Shown piece after piece: positions 1 to 9,126 of a stretch of DNA of 14,058 nucleotides; the stretch's first letter is position 1, and the number at the start of each line of letters is the position of its first letter. Under the pieces are notes generated by a model, which was given only the letters and a program-made list of their open reading frames with translations, did not search any database and was not told the DNA's origin. The position numbers and the translations under genes were made by a program. Source of the stretch: an uncultured bacterium (GTDB taxonomy: Bacteria > Bacillota_A > Clostridia > Lachnospirales > Lachnospiraceae); NCBI GenBank assembly GCA_905215045.1, contig CAJMOO010000050.1, forward strand, positions 1 through 14,058. Reading direction: 5' to 3'.

Positions 1-544
1 CAATCTGTGTTGTCAGTTCCAGCAGATATGAAAAAACTTTTTTATCTTTTACATCGATCTTCTGCTGCATCTGTAGTTCATTATATTTTAACCCTGTTAC
101 AAGCGGAACATCGTCATATTTCTTTTCATAGCTTTCCAGTGCATAACCATTTTTATCAAAATAGACATATTTGCCATTGTACTGCAGACAACCCGCTCTC
201 TTTTTCTCTTTTACGTGGATCGTGATTGAATCCGGAGCATTGATACTCACATAAATCGAATCTACAAACGGAAGAATCTTTGGAGCTGCAAATTTGCATT
301 TTAGATAATATGCAACGGAATTATTAATATATCCATTTTCTGCAATCGCTTTTCTTACTTCCGCTTCAGTATAGTAACTTAAACCTTCTAGTTTGATCGT
401 TTTTGTCTTGCAGGTTCCTGCGATCACTGCAACAGCAAGTATGATACATACAACGAATGCCAATAGAATTTTCTTCACCGAAAATTTATGTACTTTATCT
501 TTCTTTTTATGCTCATCCATTCGAATAACATTGTTATCTTCCAT
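1..544 (-). CDS. ftsQ: Cell division protein FtsQ/DivIB, N-terminal part (runs off left edge)
   Basis: The reading frame is open from an ATG at 544 to the window edge, giving 181 residues of an incomplete protein. Visible parts are a short charged cytoplasmic tail (residues 1-24, several Lys/Asp), one membrane segment (about 25-44), then a POTRA-like domain that opens with IKLEGLSYYTEAEVRKAI at about 50-67 and ends near the KEKKRAG stretch at about 112-118. The start of the beta domain (YNGKYVYFDKNGY) follows. This single-pass architecture and the position directly after ftsW are those of FtsQ/DivIB, the bitopic divisome protein that works with FtsL and FtsB/DivIC to recruit and control the septal synthase. 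Sequence similarity in this family is low, so the call rests mainly on architecture and context. The start lies 12 bases after the ftsW stop, with GAGGTG just upstream. ftsZ would be expected further left, outside the window. Confidence 0.88.
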   Translation of the reverse strand, partial: MEDNNVIRMDEHKKKDKVHKFSVKKILLAFVVCIILAVAVIAGTCKTKTIKLEGLSYYTEAEVRKAIAENGYINNSVAYYLKCKFAAPKILPFVDSIYVSINAPDSITIHVKEKKRAGCLQYNGKYVYFDKNGYALESYEKKYDDVPLVTGLKYNELQMQQKIDVKDKKVFSYLLELTTQI

Positions 545-556
545 AGCACCTCATCC

Positions 557-1675
557 TTATCCTAAATGAATTTTTCTGGAAATCGATAATACCATTCCCA
601 TCTCTATCATAATAACAGCCATTGATGTTCCACCATAGCTGATAAACGGAAGCGGAATTCCTGTTGGTGGAATCGTGTTCGTTACAACGGCAATATTTAC
701 AAATACCTGCATTGCAATATGTACCATAATCCCAATAACAATCAGAGAACCAAACAGATCATTAATGTTCATTGCGATCAAAAGCATTCTCCAAACCAAT
801 GCAATAAATACAAGAATCAGACATACCGCTCCAAACAGCCCAAGTTCTTCGCAAATAATGGAAAATATCATATCATTATGCGATTCTGGAATGAATCCCA
901 TCTTCTGCATGCTCTGTCCAAGACCTTTTCCAAAAATACCTCCTGAACCGATCGCATATAATGCCTGCATCGTCTGGAACCCTTTCTTATGAGTCTCTGG
1001 ATGCAGCCAGATTTGAAATCGTTCATTACGATAACTGTTCGCAGTCATAAGATAAACCACAATCAATCCCACAAATCCAACAGCAGTCATAACTAATTCC
1101 TTGGTTCTCGGACTTACAACAAATGTCATGATCCCTACCATGGCACACATAACAAGTCCTGTACTCAGATTCTGATAAGCGACCAGACCAATAACTGGAA
1201 GTGTCGGGCCTAAAATCTTTAGATGGTCTCCCAACGTCTTTAGTTTATGTGCATTCTCGGATAATTTATTTGCCATATAAATAACGATCAGAATCTTACA
1301 GAATTCTGAGGGCTGAAACTGAACACTTCCAATAGCGATCCAGCGTACAGACCCTTTCTTTGCTGCACCAACTGCCAACACTAAGAGTAAAAGTACAAAA
1401 CTCCCGATAATCGATGCATTTGCCAATGCCCTGTGCTTAAGGAGACGATAGTCTAACAGACAGCATAAAATCATTAAAAATGCACCAACACCGATCGCAC
1501 CCAGCTGTCTCAATACCCAGTGATATGAATTTCCATACGTCATCACACTTTTATATGAACTTGTACTATAAACCATGACCAGTCCAAAACATATCAGAAA
1601 TATCACAAGAAACAACATTGGATAATCAAAATATCTTTTGCCAGCCATATATTTTTCTTTGATGCGATTCGCCAC
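557..1675 (-). CDS. ftsW: SEDS-family peptidoglycan glycosyltransferase FtsW (SpoVE-like)
   Basis: The 372-residue, strongly hydrophobic protein has about ten membrane segments and belongs to the SEDS family, which polymerises lipid II into glycan strands together with a class B PBP. Family marks are FQPSEFCKI near residues 121-129, the GSGGIFGKGLG loop, the PESHNDMIF stretch containing the conserved acidic residue, and the C-terminal PFISYGGTS motif. FtsW, SpoVE and RodA share these motifs; FtsW is preferred because the gene sits between murD and ftsQ. The start is GTG at 1675, and its ribosome binding site AAGGAG is read from the last Lys-Glu codons of murD, so the two genes are tightly linked (4-base gap). 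Unlike Bacillus, no murG follows the gene. Confidence 0.93.
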   Translation of the reverse strand: MANRIKEKYMAGKRYFDYPMLFLVIFLICFGLVMVYSTSSYKSVMTYGNSYHWVLRQLGAIGVGAFLMILCCLLDYRLLKHRALANASIIGSFVLLLLVLAVGAAKKGSVRWIAIGSVQFQPSEFCKILIVIYMANKLSENAHKLKTLGDHLKILGPTLPVIGLVAYQNLSTGLVMCAMVGIMTFVVSPRTKELVMTAVGFVGLIVVYLMTANSYRNERFQIWLHPETHKKGFQTMQALYAIGSGGIFGKGLGQSMQKMGFIPESHNDMIFSIICEELGLFGAVCLILVFIALVWRMLLIAMNINDLFGSLIVIGIMVHIAMQVFVNIAVVTNTIPPTGIPLPFISYGGTSMAVIMIEMGMVLSISRKIHLG

Positions 1676-1679
1676 TTTT

Positions 1680-3044
1680 TTAGTTCTCCTTTAATTTTCT
1701 GACACAGTCTTTAAAGATATCTCCTCTGACTTCATAGTTCGGGAACATTCCCCAGCTTGCACATGCTGGTGATAATAATACTGCATCCCCATCCTGTGCC
1801 TTCTCAGCGATATAAGAAACTGCTTCTTCCATGGAATCTACAAATTTAATCTTGTCAAATCCATGTGCTTTTGCACATTCAGCAATCTTTGGTGCTGTTA
1901 CTCCCATTAAGATCAGTTCTTTTACTTTACCATCAAATGCTTCAATCCATTCATCGTATGTGGATTTCTTGTCATATCCGCCACCGATCAGCCATGTTGG
2001 GCGATTCATAGCTTTGATTCCTTTAATCGCTGCATCAGGGTTTGTTCCCTTTGAATCATTATAATATGCAACGCCTTTTACTGTATCCACATATTCAATA
2101 CGATGTTCAACACCCTTAAATCTCTGAATTCCTTCTTTAATATAAGAAACAGGAACTCCCATGGAATATGTAACTGCGATCGCAGCTAAAATATTCTCAT
2201 AGTTATGGTCTCCTAAAAGATTTACATCATCCAGTGTACACACGATCTGTTTGTTATCTCCTTCTTCGATCACAAACGCATCGTCTTCCATAAAGACTCC
2301 TTCTTTTATCTTATGATGAAGACTGAAGAATAGAACTTTGCCATTCGCTCTCTCAGCCATATCTCTTGTTGTGTCGTCTTCATAATTTAATACCATAACC
2401 TGATCTTTTGTCTGGTTCTTTCCGATGGATTCTTTTGTCTGGGCGTAAACTTCCACTGTTCCATGACGATCTAAATGGTCAGGTGTGATATTTAAAACGG
2501 CACATACATCTGGTTTAAAATCAACGATCGTTTCTAACTGGAAACTGCTGATCTCTGCTGTTGTCACACTGTCTTCTTTTGTGTCAAGTGCCACGCTTGT
2601 ATATGGAATTCCGATATTTCCTACAACAAAACTGCTCTCATAATATCCTTTCATGATCTCTCCTGTAAGAGCTGTTGTTGTTGTCTTTCCATTTGTTCCT
2701 GTGATGGCTGCGATCTTTCCTTTGGATGCCTGATATGCTAACTCGATCTCACTCCATACTGGTTTTTCCTGATCAAAAAACAGCTGTGCGATCGGTGCAT
2801 TCACTGAAATTCCAGGGCTTAATACTAACAGATCATATTTCTCTACGTCTTCTTTTGTAATATCACCAAGAACTAGTGGAATTTCTTTCTTTTCGTATAA
2901 TTTTTCAAACAAAGCTTCCTTATCAAGTTCTTTATTCCCATCATAAAGACTTACATCTGCACCTGTCTTTAAAAGAAGGTTTACAGAACCTGTTCCACTT
3001 TTTCCTGCTCCTGCTACTAAAAATTTCTTACTTGTATCTATCAT
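1680..3044 (-). CDS. murD: UDP-N-acetylmuramoyl-L-alanine--D-glutamate ligase (MurD)
   Basis: The 454-residue cytoplasmic Mur ligase adds D-glutamate to UDP-MurNAc-L-Ala using ATP, the second amino acid step of peptidoglycan precursor synthesis. The N-terminal Rossmann-like UDP-binding domain begins with VAGAGKSGTGSV (about 10-21). The ATP-binding P-loop is ITGTNGKTTTT (K120). The central domain continues with NITPDHLDRHGT and VEHRIEYV, and the C-terminal domain has the MurD signature SPACASWGMFPNYEVRGDIF just before the end. Length matches the family (about 440-460). The start ATG at 3044 lies 13 bases after the mraY stop, and an AAGGAG ribosome binding site sits in that gap. MurD rather than MurC, E or F is supported by the C-terminal signature and the mraY-murD-ftsW order. 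Confidence 0.97.
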   Translation of the reverse strand: MIDTSKKFLVAGAGKSGTGSVNLLLKTGADVSLYDGNKELDKEALFEKLYEKKEIPLVLGDITKEDVEKYDLLVLSPGISVNAPIAQLFFDQEKPVWSEIELAYQASKGKIAAITGTNGKTTTTALTGEIMKGYYESSFVVGNIGIPYTSVALDTKEDSVTTAEISSFQLETIVDFKPDVCAVLNITPDHLDRHGTVEVYAQTKESIGKNQTKDQVMVLNYEDDTTRDMAERANGKVLFFSLHHKIKEGVFMEDDAFVIEEGDNKQIVCTLDDVNLLGDHNYENILAAIAVTYSMGVPVSYIKEGIQRFKGVEHRIEYVDTVKGVAYYNDSKGTNPDAAIKGIKAMNRPTWLIGGGYDKKSTYDEWIEAFDGKVKELILMGVTAPKIAECAKAHGFDKIKFVDSMEEAVSYIAEKAQDGDAVLLSPACASWGMFPNYEVRGDIFKDCVRKLKEN

Positions 3045-3057
3045 TTTTTTCTCCTTA

Positions 3058-4029
3058 CTAAATCGCTACCAGTCCGATCAGGCAACAAACTGCCGTGGTG
3101 ATCGCAAAGATTGCAACAACCTTCGTTTCTGGCCATCCTGACAATTCAAAATGATGATGGATCGGTGCCATTTTAAATAATCTTTTTCCTTTTGTAGCTT
3201 TAAAATATCCAACCTGTATCATAACAGATAACACTTCTACCATATAGATCAGTCCCACAATCGGGATAAATAACGGCAAATGCAGTATAAGTGCAGTTGC
3301 TGCAACAAATCCTCCAAGTGCAAGTGATCCTGTGTCTCCCATAAATACTCTTGCCGGATATACATTAAATACTAAAAAACCAAGCAGTGAACCAACGGTC
3401 GCACATGAAATCGGCCAGATGCCGGCTTCCATGCCATCCTGCTGCATTCCAAGGGCTGCCACTGTAAAAAATGTTGCGATCAAAACCGTAACACTCGATG
3501 CAAGCCCATCCAGTCCATCTGTAAAATTAGCACCATTGACTGTGCCTAACAAAATGATAAAGACCGCTGGTACAAAAAATGCTCCAAGGTTTAAATATTT
3601 TCCATGTGTAAATGGGATCAGCATCGATGTCCCAATCTCTGTATAATTGATCAGATAGTATGCAAAGATTCCTGTGACAATGATCTGTCCAAGCATCTTC
3701 TGCCAGGCATGAAGCCCCAGATTTCTTTTCATGACTACCTTGATATAATCATCAATAAATCCAATAAATCCAAATCCCAGTGTCACAAACAATACTGGAA
3801 TGATCATCGGATATCTTCTTACATAAAAGAGTGATGCGATTACGATCCCAAGTAAAATGATCAGTCCTCCCATTGTCGGAGTTCCTGACTTCTTCAGGTG
3901 TGATTCGGGTCCTTCTCCCCGGATAAACTGACCGAATTTTAATTTGTGTAAATACCTGATCATCATCGGACTTAATAATACGCTGACAAAAAAGGCAATT
4001 AAAACCGGCTTTACAATACCATAATTCAT
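3058..4029 (-). CDS. mraY: Phospho-N-acetylmuramoyl-pentapeptide-transferase (MraY)
   Basis: The 323-residue polytopic membrane enzyme transfers phospho-MurNAc-pentapeptide from UDP to undecaprenyl phosphate, forming lipid I on the cytoplasmic face. Visible family motifs in order are the Asp pair in FIDDYIKV (Mg-binding), NFTDGLDGLA, FMGDTGSLALGG and the C-terminal APIHHHFELSGW with its triple histidine. About ten hydrophobic segments are present and the length is typical (about 320-360). The ATG start at 4029 is preceded by GAGGTGG at a good distance. The gene lies between the SpoVD-like transpeptidase and murD; in Bacillus murE sits just before mraY, and here it is missing from that position. 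Confidence 0.97.
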   Translation of the reverse strand: MNYGIVKPVLIAFFVSVLLSPMMIRYLHKLKFGQFIRGEGPESHLKKSGTPTMGGLIILLGIVIASLFYVRRYPMIIPVLFVTLGFGFIGFIDDYIKVVMKRNLGLHAWQKMLGQIIVTGIFAYYLINYTEIGTSMLIPFTHGKYLNLGAFFVPAVFIILLGTVNGANFTDGLDGLASSVTVLIATFFTVAALGMQQDGMEAGIWPISCATVGSLLGFLVFNVYPARVFMGDTGSLALGGFVAATALILHLPLFIPIVGLIYMVEVLSVMIQVGYFKATKGKRLFKMAPIHHHFELSGWPETKVVAIFAITTAVCCLIGLVAI

Positions 4030-4057
4030 GTCGCCACCTCATTTGTTTTCATTCTGT

Positions 4058-5794
4058 CTACGGTTCTTTTTTATCTGGCGTATATTCCTTATAAATTCCC
4101 ATGTACGGAAGTGCAACCTTAAACACGCTTTTCATAACTGGTGCTGCGATCGTTCCTCCATAATAGGTTCCATAAGGTTCATCGATCAGTACGATTCCGA
4201 TGATCGTCGGATTCTTTGCTTTCGCAAATCCTAAAAACGAAGAAATGTACTTGCCATTCCCGCGCGGAAGTTTTTCACTGGTTGCTGTCTTTCCTCCAAT
4301 TGAAAATCCTTCTATCCTGCAGTTTTTTCCTGATCCATCTGAGACAACTGCTTCTAACAGATCTTTCATTGTCTCAGAAGTTTCTTTTTTAATCACATGC
4401 TTCTTCGTCTTATAGCTAAAAAACTTCTGTTTTGTTCCATCCTGTGTCTGAAGATATACTCCAAAATGCGGTGTCACAAGTTTTCCTCCGTTGATCACTG
4501 CACTGACTGCTCTTAAAAGCTGCAATGGTGTAATCTGAATCGACTGCCCAAAGGACATCGTTGCAAGCTCAACAGCTCCAACATTCTTCTTATGGTGCAT
4601 GATCGAAGATGCTTCTCCCGGAAGGTCGATTCCTGTTTTCTCAAAGAGTCCAAGCTTTTGAAACGTCTCATACATCCCATCAACACCAACTCTTGCCCCG
4701 ACATCCATAAATACTGGATTGCAGGAATTCATGACACCTTCTTTGAAAGTCTCGCTCCCATGCCCTCCAACTTTGTGGCATCGTATCTTACGGTCTTCAA
4801 CAACCCTGAATCCCGGACAGTTAAAATGATCATTCACCTGGACTTTAGACAGTTCCAGACCTGCTGTTGCTGTCACGATCTTAAACACAGATCCCGGCTC
4901 ATAAGTATCGTTTAAACATGAATTTCTCCATTTTTTATTGAGATATTCCTGTTGTTTTTTACTGTCTTTCATCTTCTTCTTTGCGGACAGTAAAAATGGT
5001 TTGTTAAGATTATACTCTGGTTCGTTAACCATCGCATAAATCTCTCCATTCTGTGGATTCATAAGGATCATGGACACCTGCTTTGCCTTCTTCTCTTTTT
5101 TTACTTTCCGGCATGCCTGCACTGCATAATTCTGCAGATTGACATCCAGAGACGTATAAAGATCATTTCCAGCCTCAGGTTCATCCCTTACCTCATATAC
5201 ACCGTCAATCTCCACACCTTTGCCGTCAGTTAATGTACGGATTCTTCCAGCTTTTCCCTTTAGATATTTGTCATAGGAAACTTCTAATCCGATGATGCCC
5301 TGGTTATCACCTCCTGTAAATCCAAGAACTTTCGATGCCAGTTTATCATACGGATACACTCTTTTGTAATCTTCATCCACTTTGACCCCGTCAAGTTTAT
5401 ATTGCCTGATGCGGTCAGCGATGCTTTTTTCTACATTACTTTTAATTTTTTCCCTTACTGAATTTTTATATACTTTTTTTCTGATCAAAGATTCATCGAT
5501 CAGAAGATTCTCAGATAAGATTTTGATTACTTTCTCCCTGTCTGTTACCTGAGAATAGATCACGGAGATTGAATAAACCGCCTTATTTGAAGCAATCTTT
5601 ACGCCGTTTCTGTCATAAATATTACCTCTCGGGGCCTTAATCTCCCGATCTCTTTGGTGCAGGTTTTTGGCTAAGCTTAAATATTTGTCCGCCTGAGCGA
5701 TCATTACATATGAAAGCCTTATCGTCACAACCAAAAACCCTGTGAAAACCATGCTCACAACAAGCAAAAGTCTTTTCTTTGCTTTCGTTCTCAT
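4058..5794 (-). CDS. Class B penicillin-binding protein, SpoVD/FtsI-like transpeptidase with KTA motif
   Basis: The protein is a bitopic D,D-transpeptidase of about 578 residues that crosslinks peptidoglycan with a SEDS partner. It has a basic N-terminus, one membrane segment, a dimerisation domain starting at APRGNIYDRNGV and a transpeptidase domain. Counting from the most upstream in-frame start (GTG at 5809), the active-site motifs are S307-V-F-K310 (nucleophile Ser307), S362-C-N364 and K507-T-A509. The last is normally KTG; the Gly-to-Ala change reads clearly in the DNA (AAG ACA GCA). No PASTA domain follows, although Bacillus SpoVD and PbpB carry them. The start was placed at ATG 5794 because GTGAGG lies 9 bases upstream of it; ATG 5800 and GTG 5809 lack a well-placed site. 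Being second of two neighbouring PBPs suggests SpoVD by synteny, but a vegetative FtsI role is not excluded. Confidence 0.9.
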   Translation of the reverse strand: MRTKAKKRLLLVVSMVFTGFLVVTIRLSYVMIAQADKYLSLAKNLHQRDREIKAPRGNIYDRNGVKIASNKAVYSISVIYSQVTDREKVIKILSENLLIDESLIRKKVYKNSVREKIKSNVEKSIADRIRQYKLDGVKVDEDYKRVYPYDKLASKVLGFTGGDNQGIIGLEVSYDKYLKGKAGRIRTLTDGKGVEIDGVYEVRDEPEAGNDLYTSLDVNLQNYAVQACRKVKKEKKAKQVSMILMNPQNGEIYAMVNEPEYNLNKPFLLSAKKKMKDSKKQQEYLNKKWRNSCLNDTYEPGSVFKIVTATAGLELSKVQVNDHFNCPGFRVVEDRKIRCHKVGGHGSETFKEGVMNSCNPVFMDVGARVGVDGMYETFQKLGLFEKTGIDLPGEASSIMHHKKNVGAVELATMSFGQSIQITPLQLLRAVSAVINGGKLVTPHFGVYLQTQDGTKQKFFSYKTKKHVIKKETSETMKDLLEAVVSDGSGKNCRIEGFSIGGKTATSEKLPRGNGKYISSFLGFAKAKNPTIIGIVLIDEPYGTYYGGTIAAPVMKSVFKVALPYMGIYKEYTPDKKEP

Positions 5795-5847
5795 CTCCAT
5801 AATCCTCACTTTATTATTAATAAGATTATGAAGAAAAAATTTCTATA

Positions 5848-7674
5848 TTACTTTTTGCTGCTTTTTGGAACATTTAGTTCTTTTAGAGAACCTTTTAATA
5901 CGTTCTTTGCAACCTCTACTGCAAGTCCTGTATTGGTCTGTGACTCTTTCTGAATCTCGTCAATCACAACGTATACAAGAACTTGTGGATTCTCGGCTGG
6001 TGCAAATCCACAGAATGATACGATGTACGTTCCCGCACTTCTTGGTATCTTCTGGGCTGTACCCGTCTTTCCTCCTGCCGTATAATCTTTCATCTTCGCT
6101 TTCGTTCCGGTTCCGGATTCTACGGTTTCTTTCATATATTTTTTTAATTTATCTGATGTTTCCTTGGAAACAGTTTGTTTTACCATCGTAGGCTCTACAT
6201 TGCTTACAACTTCTCCTGTGCTGCTTCGCAGCTGTTTCACAACATGTGGTTTGTAGTAATATCCACCATTGATCAGTGAGCTGAAAGCACTTGCCATCTG
6301 AATCATGGAACAGTTAAAGGACTGTCCAAAGGAACTCGTTGCAAGATCTGCTGCCGTCATGTCTTTTGCATCATGAAGCAGTGATGCTGTCTGCGCCTCT
6401 CCTGGAAGATCGATTCCTGTTTTCTTTCCAAAATTAAAATTCCTCTGGTATTTTGCGAATACATTCTTCCCTTCTTTTTCTGCAATCTGCATCAGGGCAT
6501 CGTTACAGGAAAGAGAAATACTTTGTGATAACGTGATCAATCCATGTCCATTTCTATGGGAACAGTGGATGATATGCGGTCCAACTTTCTGATAACCATC
6601 ACAGTAGTATGTTTCATTTCCTTTCAGGATTCCTTCTTCCAGACCTGCTGCCACCGTAAATGGCTTGTAAGTAGATCCAGGCTCAAATGCATTGGAAACG
6701 ATTGGATTCTTCCAAATCTCATTGAATGCTTCTGTCTTTTGTTTCTCACTCATGTTATTGACTTCACTTTGTGAGTATTTCTTAAGCAGATTCTTATCAT
6801 CCCTTGGGCTTTCCAGATTATAGGATGTTGAATTCGCCATGGCATAAATCTCACCATTATTCGGGTTCATCACGAGGATACTGCTTCCTTTGCTGCCATA
6901 TTTCTTCTCAAACTTAGCCAGCTGATCTTCTGCCAGCTTCTGGATATTGGAATCAATCGTTGACACTACGGTCTTTCCATTCTCTGGTTCTACGATTGAG
7001 CTGTCCTGTTCCAGTTCCTCATTCAGGTATTTATATTTTCTTCCATTCACACCAGAAAGTGTGCTGTTATAATACTGCTCGATTCCTCCGGTTCCGATCG
7101 TTCCATCGGACACAAATCCTATGACCTGACTTGCCAGTGACTGGTTTGGATAACGTCGTTTGTACTTTTCACTAAATACAATACCAGAAACATTATCTGC
7201 CTTGTCTGAGGCAATAAAATCTTTAAAATCTGCTATATCACTATAGCTTAATTCATCTCTGTACACAGAATAATAGGAATTCTTATGTTTTTTTATAAAT
7301 TTTAATAATTTATCTTCATCCAGCTTCATATATTTATGAAGTGCCTTGATCGTCTCTTGCTGAATCTTCTCTGATCTTAAGATATTCTTTGGTTCCAGAA
7401 TCAGTGTATACATCTTCTGGCTTGTCGCCAATGTATTTCCATCGCGATCCAGAATGTCACCTCTCTTATAAGGAAGTGTTTCACTGGAATAATTTTGTTG
7501 TGACAAAACCTGTCTCTTATAAATATTATTCTTAAATATACTAAAATAGACAAGTCGTCCGATCAGTATAACAAAAAGAAGTGCTATGAAAGCACACGCA
7601 AAGATCGTACGTTTTTTCATAGCATTGTTTAATCGTTTGATCGGTTTTCTTCTTCTTTTCTTCAAGTCAACCAC
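5848..7674 (-). CDS. ftsI: Class B penicillin-binding protein, FtsI/PbpB-like septal transpeptidase
   Basis: The bitopic transpeptidase of about 608 residues has a very basic N-terminus (KKRRRK), a membrane segment at about 23-45, a dimerisation domain that begins with YKRGDILDRDGN, and a transpeptidase domain. Active-site motifs are S334-T-Y-K337, S389-C-N391 and a standard K536-T-G538 followed by TAQKIPRSAGTYI. No C-terminal PASTA repeats are visible. It lies between ftsL and the second PBP, the place of pbpB in Bacillus, so it is the likely partner of FtsW at the septum. The start is uncertain: GTG at 7674 is the most upstream, but AGAGGTGG overlaps it and is better placed for a TTG at 7665, which would remove three residues. 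The gap to ftsL is only three bases with the upstream start. Confidence 0.92.
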   Translation of the reverse strand: MVDLKKRRRKPIKRLNNAMKKRTIFACAFIALLFVILIGRLVYFSIFKNNIYKRQVLSQQNYSSETLPYKRGDILDRDGNTLATSQKMYTLILEPKNILRSEKIQQETIKALHKYMKLDEDKLLKFIKKHKNSYYSVYRDELSYSDIADFKDFIASDKADNVSGIVFSEKYKRRYPNQSLASQVIGFVSDGTIGTGGIEQYYNSTLSGVNGRKYKYLNEELEQDSSIVEPENGKTVVSTIDSNIQKLAEDQLAKFEKKYGSKGSSILVMNPNNGEIYAMANSTSYNLESPRDDKNLLKKYSQSEVNNMSEKQKTEAFNEIWKNPIVSNAFEPGSTYKPFTVAAGLEEGILKGNETYYCDGYQKVGPHIIHCSHRNGHGLITLSQSISLSCNDALMQIAEKEGKNVFAKYQRNFNFGKKTGIDLPGEAQTASLLHDAKDMTAADLATSSFGQSFNCSMIQMASAFSSLINGGYYYKPHVVKQLRSSTGEVVSNVEPTMVKQTVSKETSDKLKKYMKETVESGTGTKAKMKDYTAGGKTGTAQKIPRSAGTYIVSFCGFAPAENPQVLVYVVIDEIQKESQTNTGLAVEVAKNVLKGSLKELNVPKSSKK

Positions 7675-7677
7675 CTC

Positions 7678-8163
7678 TTAGTCTGCCTTTGGTATCTTTC
7701 CATACTGACGTACATATTCAGTATCCTGACTCTCATAGCGTAGAATATGACTGGCATCAGGTTTGCTCATTCCATATTTCTTCGCTGCTGTCTCGATCGT
7801 ATCAAACTTGATACTCTGTTCAATCTCAAGATTGAGATCTTCATTCTCTACCTGCAGCGTATTAAGCTGTGTCTTTGCATCGGAAAGAACAGCTTTCTGT
7901 TTCATAAACTGTGCTCTCTCTGACAGATAGAAAAAGCTCATTGCCGCGATCACACAAAGTCCTGCCACTAACACTTTAATAAACGCAAAATCAATTGACA
8001 ACGCTCTTTTTTGATTCTGTCTTGTCTCTGGTGTTGTCTTTACTTTTCTTCTCGGTCTTGGTTTTCTCGCAGGCTGTGTGCTGGCTGGCTGCACATTGTC
8101 CTCGATCTTTCTTGCCGTATTACCATATATCATATTATATCGTTCTTGTCTTGTCTTATCCAT
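7678..8163 (-). CDS. ftsL: Cell division protein FtsL
   Basis: The 161-residue single-pass membrane protein has a long basic, Pro-rich cytoplasmic tail (about 1-55, including ARKPRPRRK), one membrane segment (about 60-80) and a coiled-coil-like stretch (about 81-120, rich in Leu, Glu, Lys and Gln) followed by a short extracellular tail with DTIETAAKKYGMSKP. FtsL proteins diverge greatly in sequence; the call rests on this layout and on the position between rsmH and the ftsI-like gene, where FtsL is expected. It forms a complex with FtsB/DivIC and FtsQ that activates FtsW-FtsI. The ATG at 8163 was preferred to a TTG one codon upstream because AAGGAG lies 7-8 bases before the ATG. The gene begins 15 bases after the rsmH stop. 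Confidence 0.88.
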   Translation of the reverse strand: MDKTRQERYNMIYGNTARKIEDNVQPASTQPARKPRPRRKVKTTPETRQNQKRALSIDFAFIKVLVAGLCVIAAMSFFYLSERAQFMKQKAVLSDAKTQLNTLQVENEDLNLEIEQSIKFDTIETAAKKYGMSKPDASHILRYESQDTEYVRQYGKIPKAD

Positions 8164-8178
8164 CAATCTTCTCCTTCA

Positions 8179-9114
8179 TTATGCCCTTTCAAATACTCGA
8201 AGTTTCGAACTTTTCGCCCTCTTGTTGTACTCTAGTTCTTCTTCCCCTGGAATAATTGGTTTTCTTGTTAACTGCTTTCCTTTGGATACGTTGCCGCATA
8301 CACACACTGGGAAGTTTGGCGGGCATGTACAAGGATTCTCATTCTTCTTAAAAGCTCTCTTAACAATACGGTCTTCTAACGAATGGAAGGTAATGATACA
8401 TAATCTTCCACCTGGATTTAAAAGATCGATCATCGCATCAATGCTGTCTTTTAATACGTCTAATTCTCTGTTACATTCAATACGAATCGCCTGAAATGTC
8501 TTCTTCGCCGGATGTCCTCCCACGGCTCTGACTTTCATCGGAATCGCACCTTTGATGACTTCTATTAACTGTCCAGTCGTCTCGATCGGACTTTCTTTTC
8601 TCTTATTGACGATATGTTTTGCTATGTTCTTTGCAAATTTCTCTTCACCGTAATCTCTGATAATATGGAACAATTCCATCTCGGAATACTCATTGACAAT
8701 ATCTCTGGCTGTCAGTGACTGTCTCTGATCCATTCTCATATCAAGCGGAACATCTTCTCTGTAAGTAAATCCTCGTTCCTTCTCATCTAACTGAAATGAA
8801 GATACCCCAAGATCTAACAAAATTCCATCGACATGTTCTATTCCCAGATCGTGTAACACTTTCGGCATGTTTACATAATTATCACGCACGATCGTTACCT
8901 TATCCTTAAACGGTTCTAATCTCTTCGTGCTTGCAGCAATCGCATCTGCATCCTGGTCAATCCCGATGTATCTTCCTTTCTCTGATAGTTTCTGGCATAC
9001 ATGATATGCATGTCCGCCTCCTCCCAGAGTCCCATCCACATAGATTCCGTCTGGTTTAATATGTAGTTCTTCAATCGTTTCGTCTAATAAAACGGAAATG
9101 TGTTTAAATTCCAT
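8179..9114 (-). CDS. rsmH: 16S rRNA (cytosine(1402)-N(4))-methyltransferase RsmH (MraW)
   Basis: The 311-residue SAM-dependent methyltransferase modifies the N4 position of C1402 in the 16S rRNA decoding centre. The N-terminus [13 protein letters not shown] and the SAM-binding loop GTLGGGGH (28-35) are characteristic, followed by the acidic GIDQDADA strand. Further signatures are [12 protein letters not shown] and ERGFT(Y)RED with PLDMRMD, and near the C-terminus [17 protein letters not shown] Cys-rich stretch, [13 protein letters not shown], lies before the C-terminal tail. Length and motif order match the family. The ATG at 9114 is preceded by AGGTGG, rather close to the start codon, and the gene begins 12 bases after the mraZ stop, in the usual mraZ-rsmH pair at the head of dcw clusters. 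Confidence 0.97.
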   Translation of the reverse strand: MEFKHISVLLDETIEELHIKPDGIYVDGTLGGGGHAYHVCQKLSEKGRYIGIDQDADAIAASTKRLEPFKDKVTIVRDNYVNMPKVLHDLGIEHVDGILLDLGVSSFQLDEKERGFTYREDVPLDMRMDQRQSLTARDIVNEYSEMELFHIIRDYGEEKFAKNIAKHIVNKRKESPIETTGQLIEVIKGAIPMKVRAVGGHPAKKTFQAIRIECNRELDVLKDSIDAMIDLLNPGGRLCIITFHSLEDRIVKRAFKKNENPCTCPPNFPVCVCGNVSKGKQLTRKPIIPGEEELEYNKRAKSSKLRVFERA

Positions 9115-9126
9115 AATCCACCTAAC

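Noticed and set aside
675..992. Plus-strand open frames of 75-105 codons opposite ftsW
   Set aside because: They lie fully antisense to a clear FtsW gene, have no family resemblance and no convincing ribosome binding site; shadows of the real gene.
8078..8494. 138-codon plus-strand frame opposite ftsL and rsmH
   Set aside because: It spans the junction of two certain minus-strand genes and has no recognisable domain; treated as a shadow frame.
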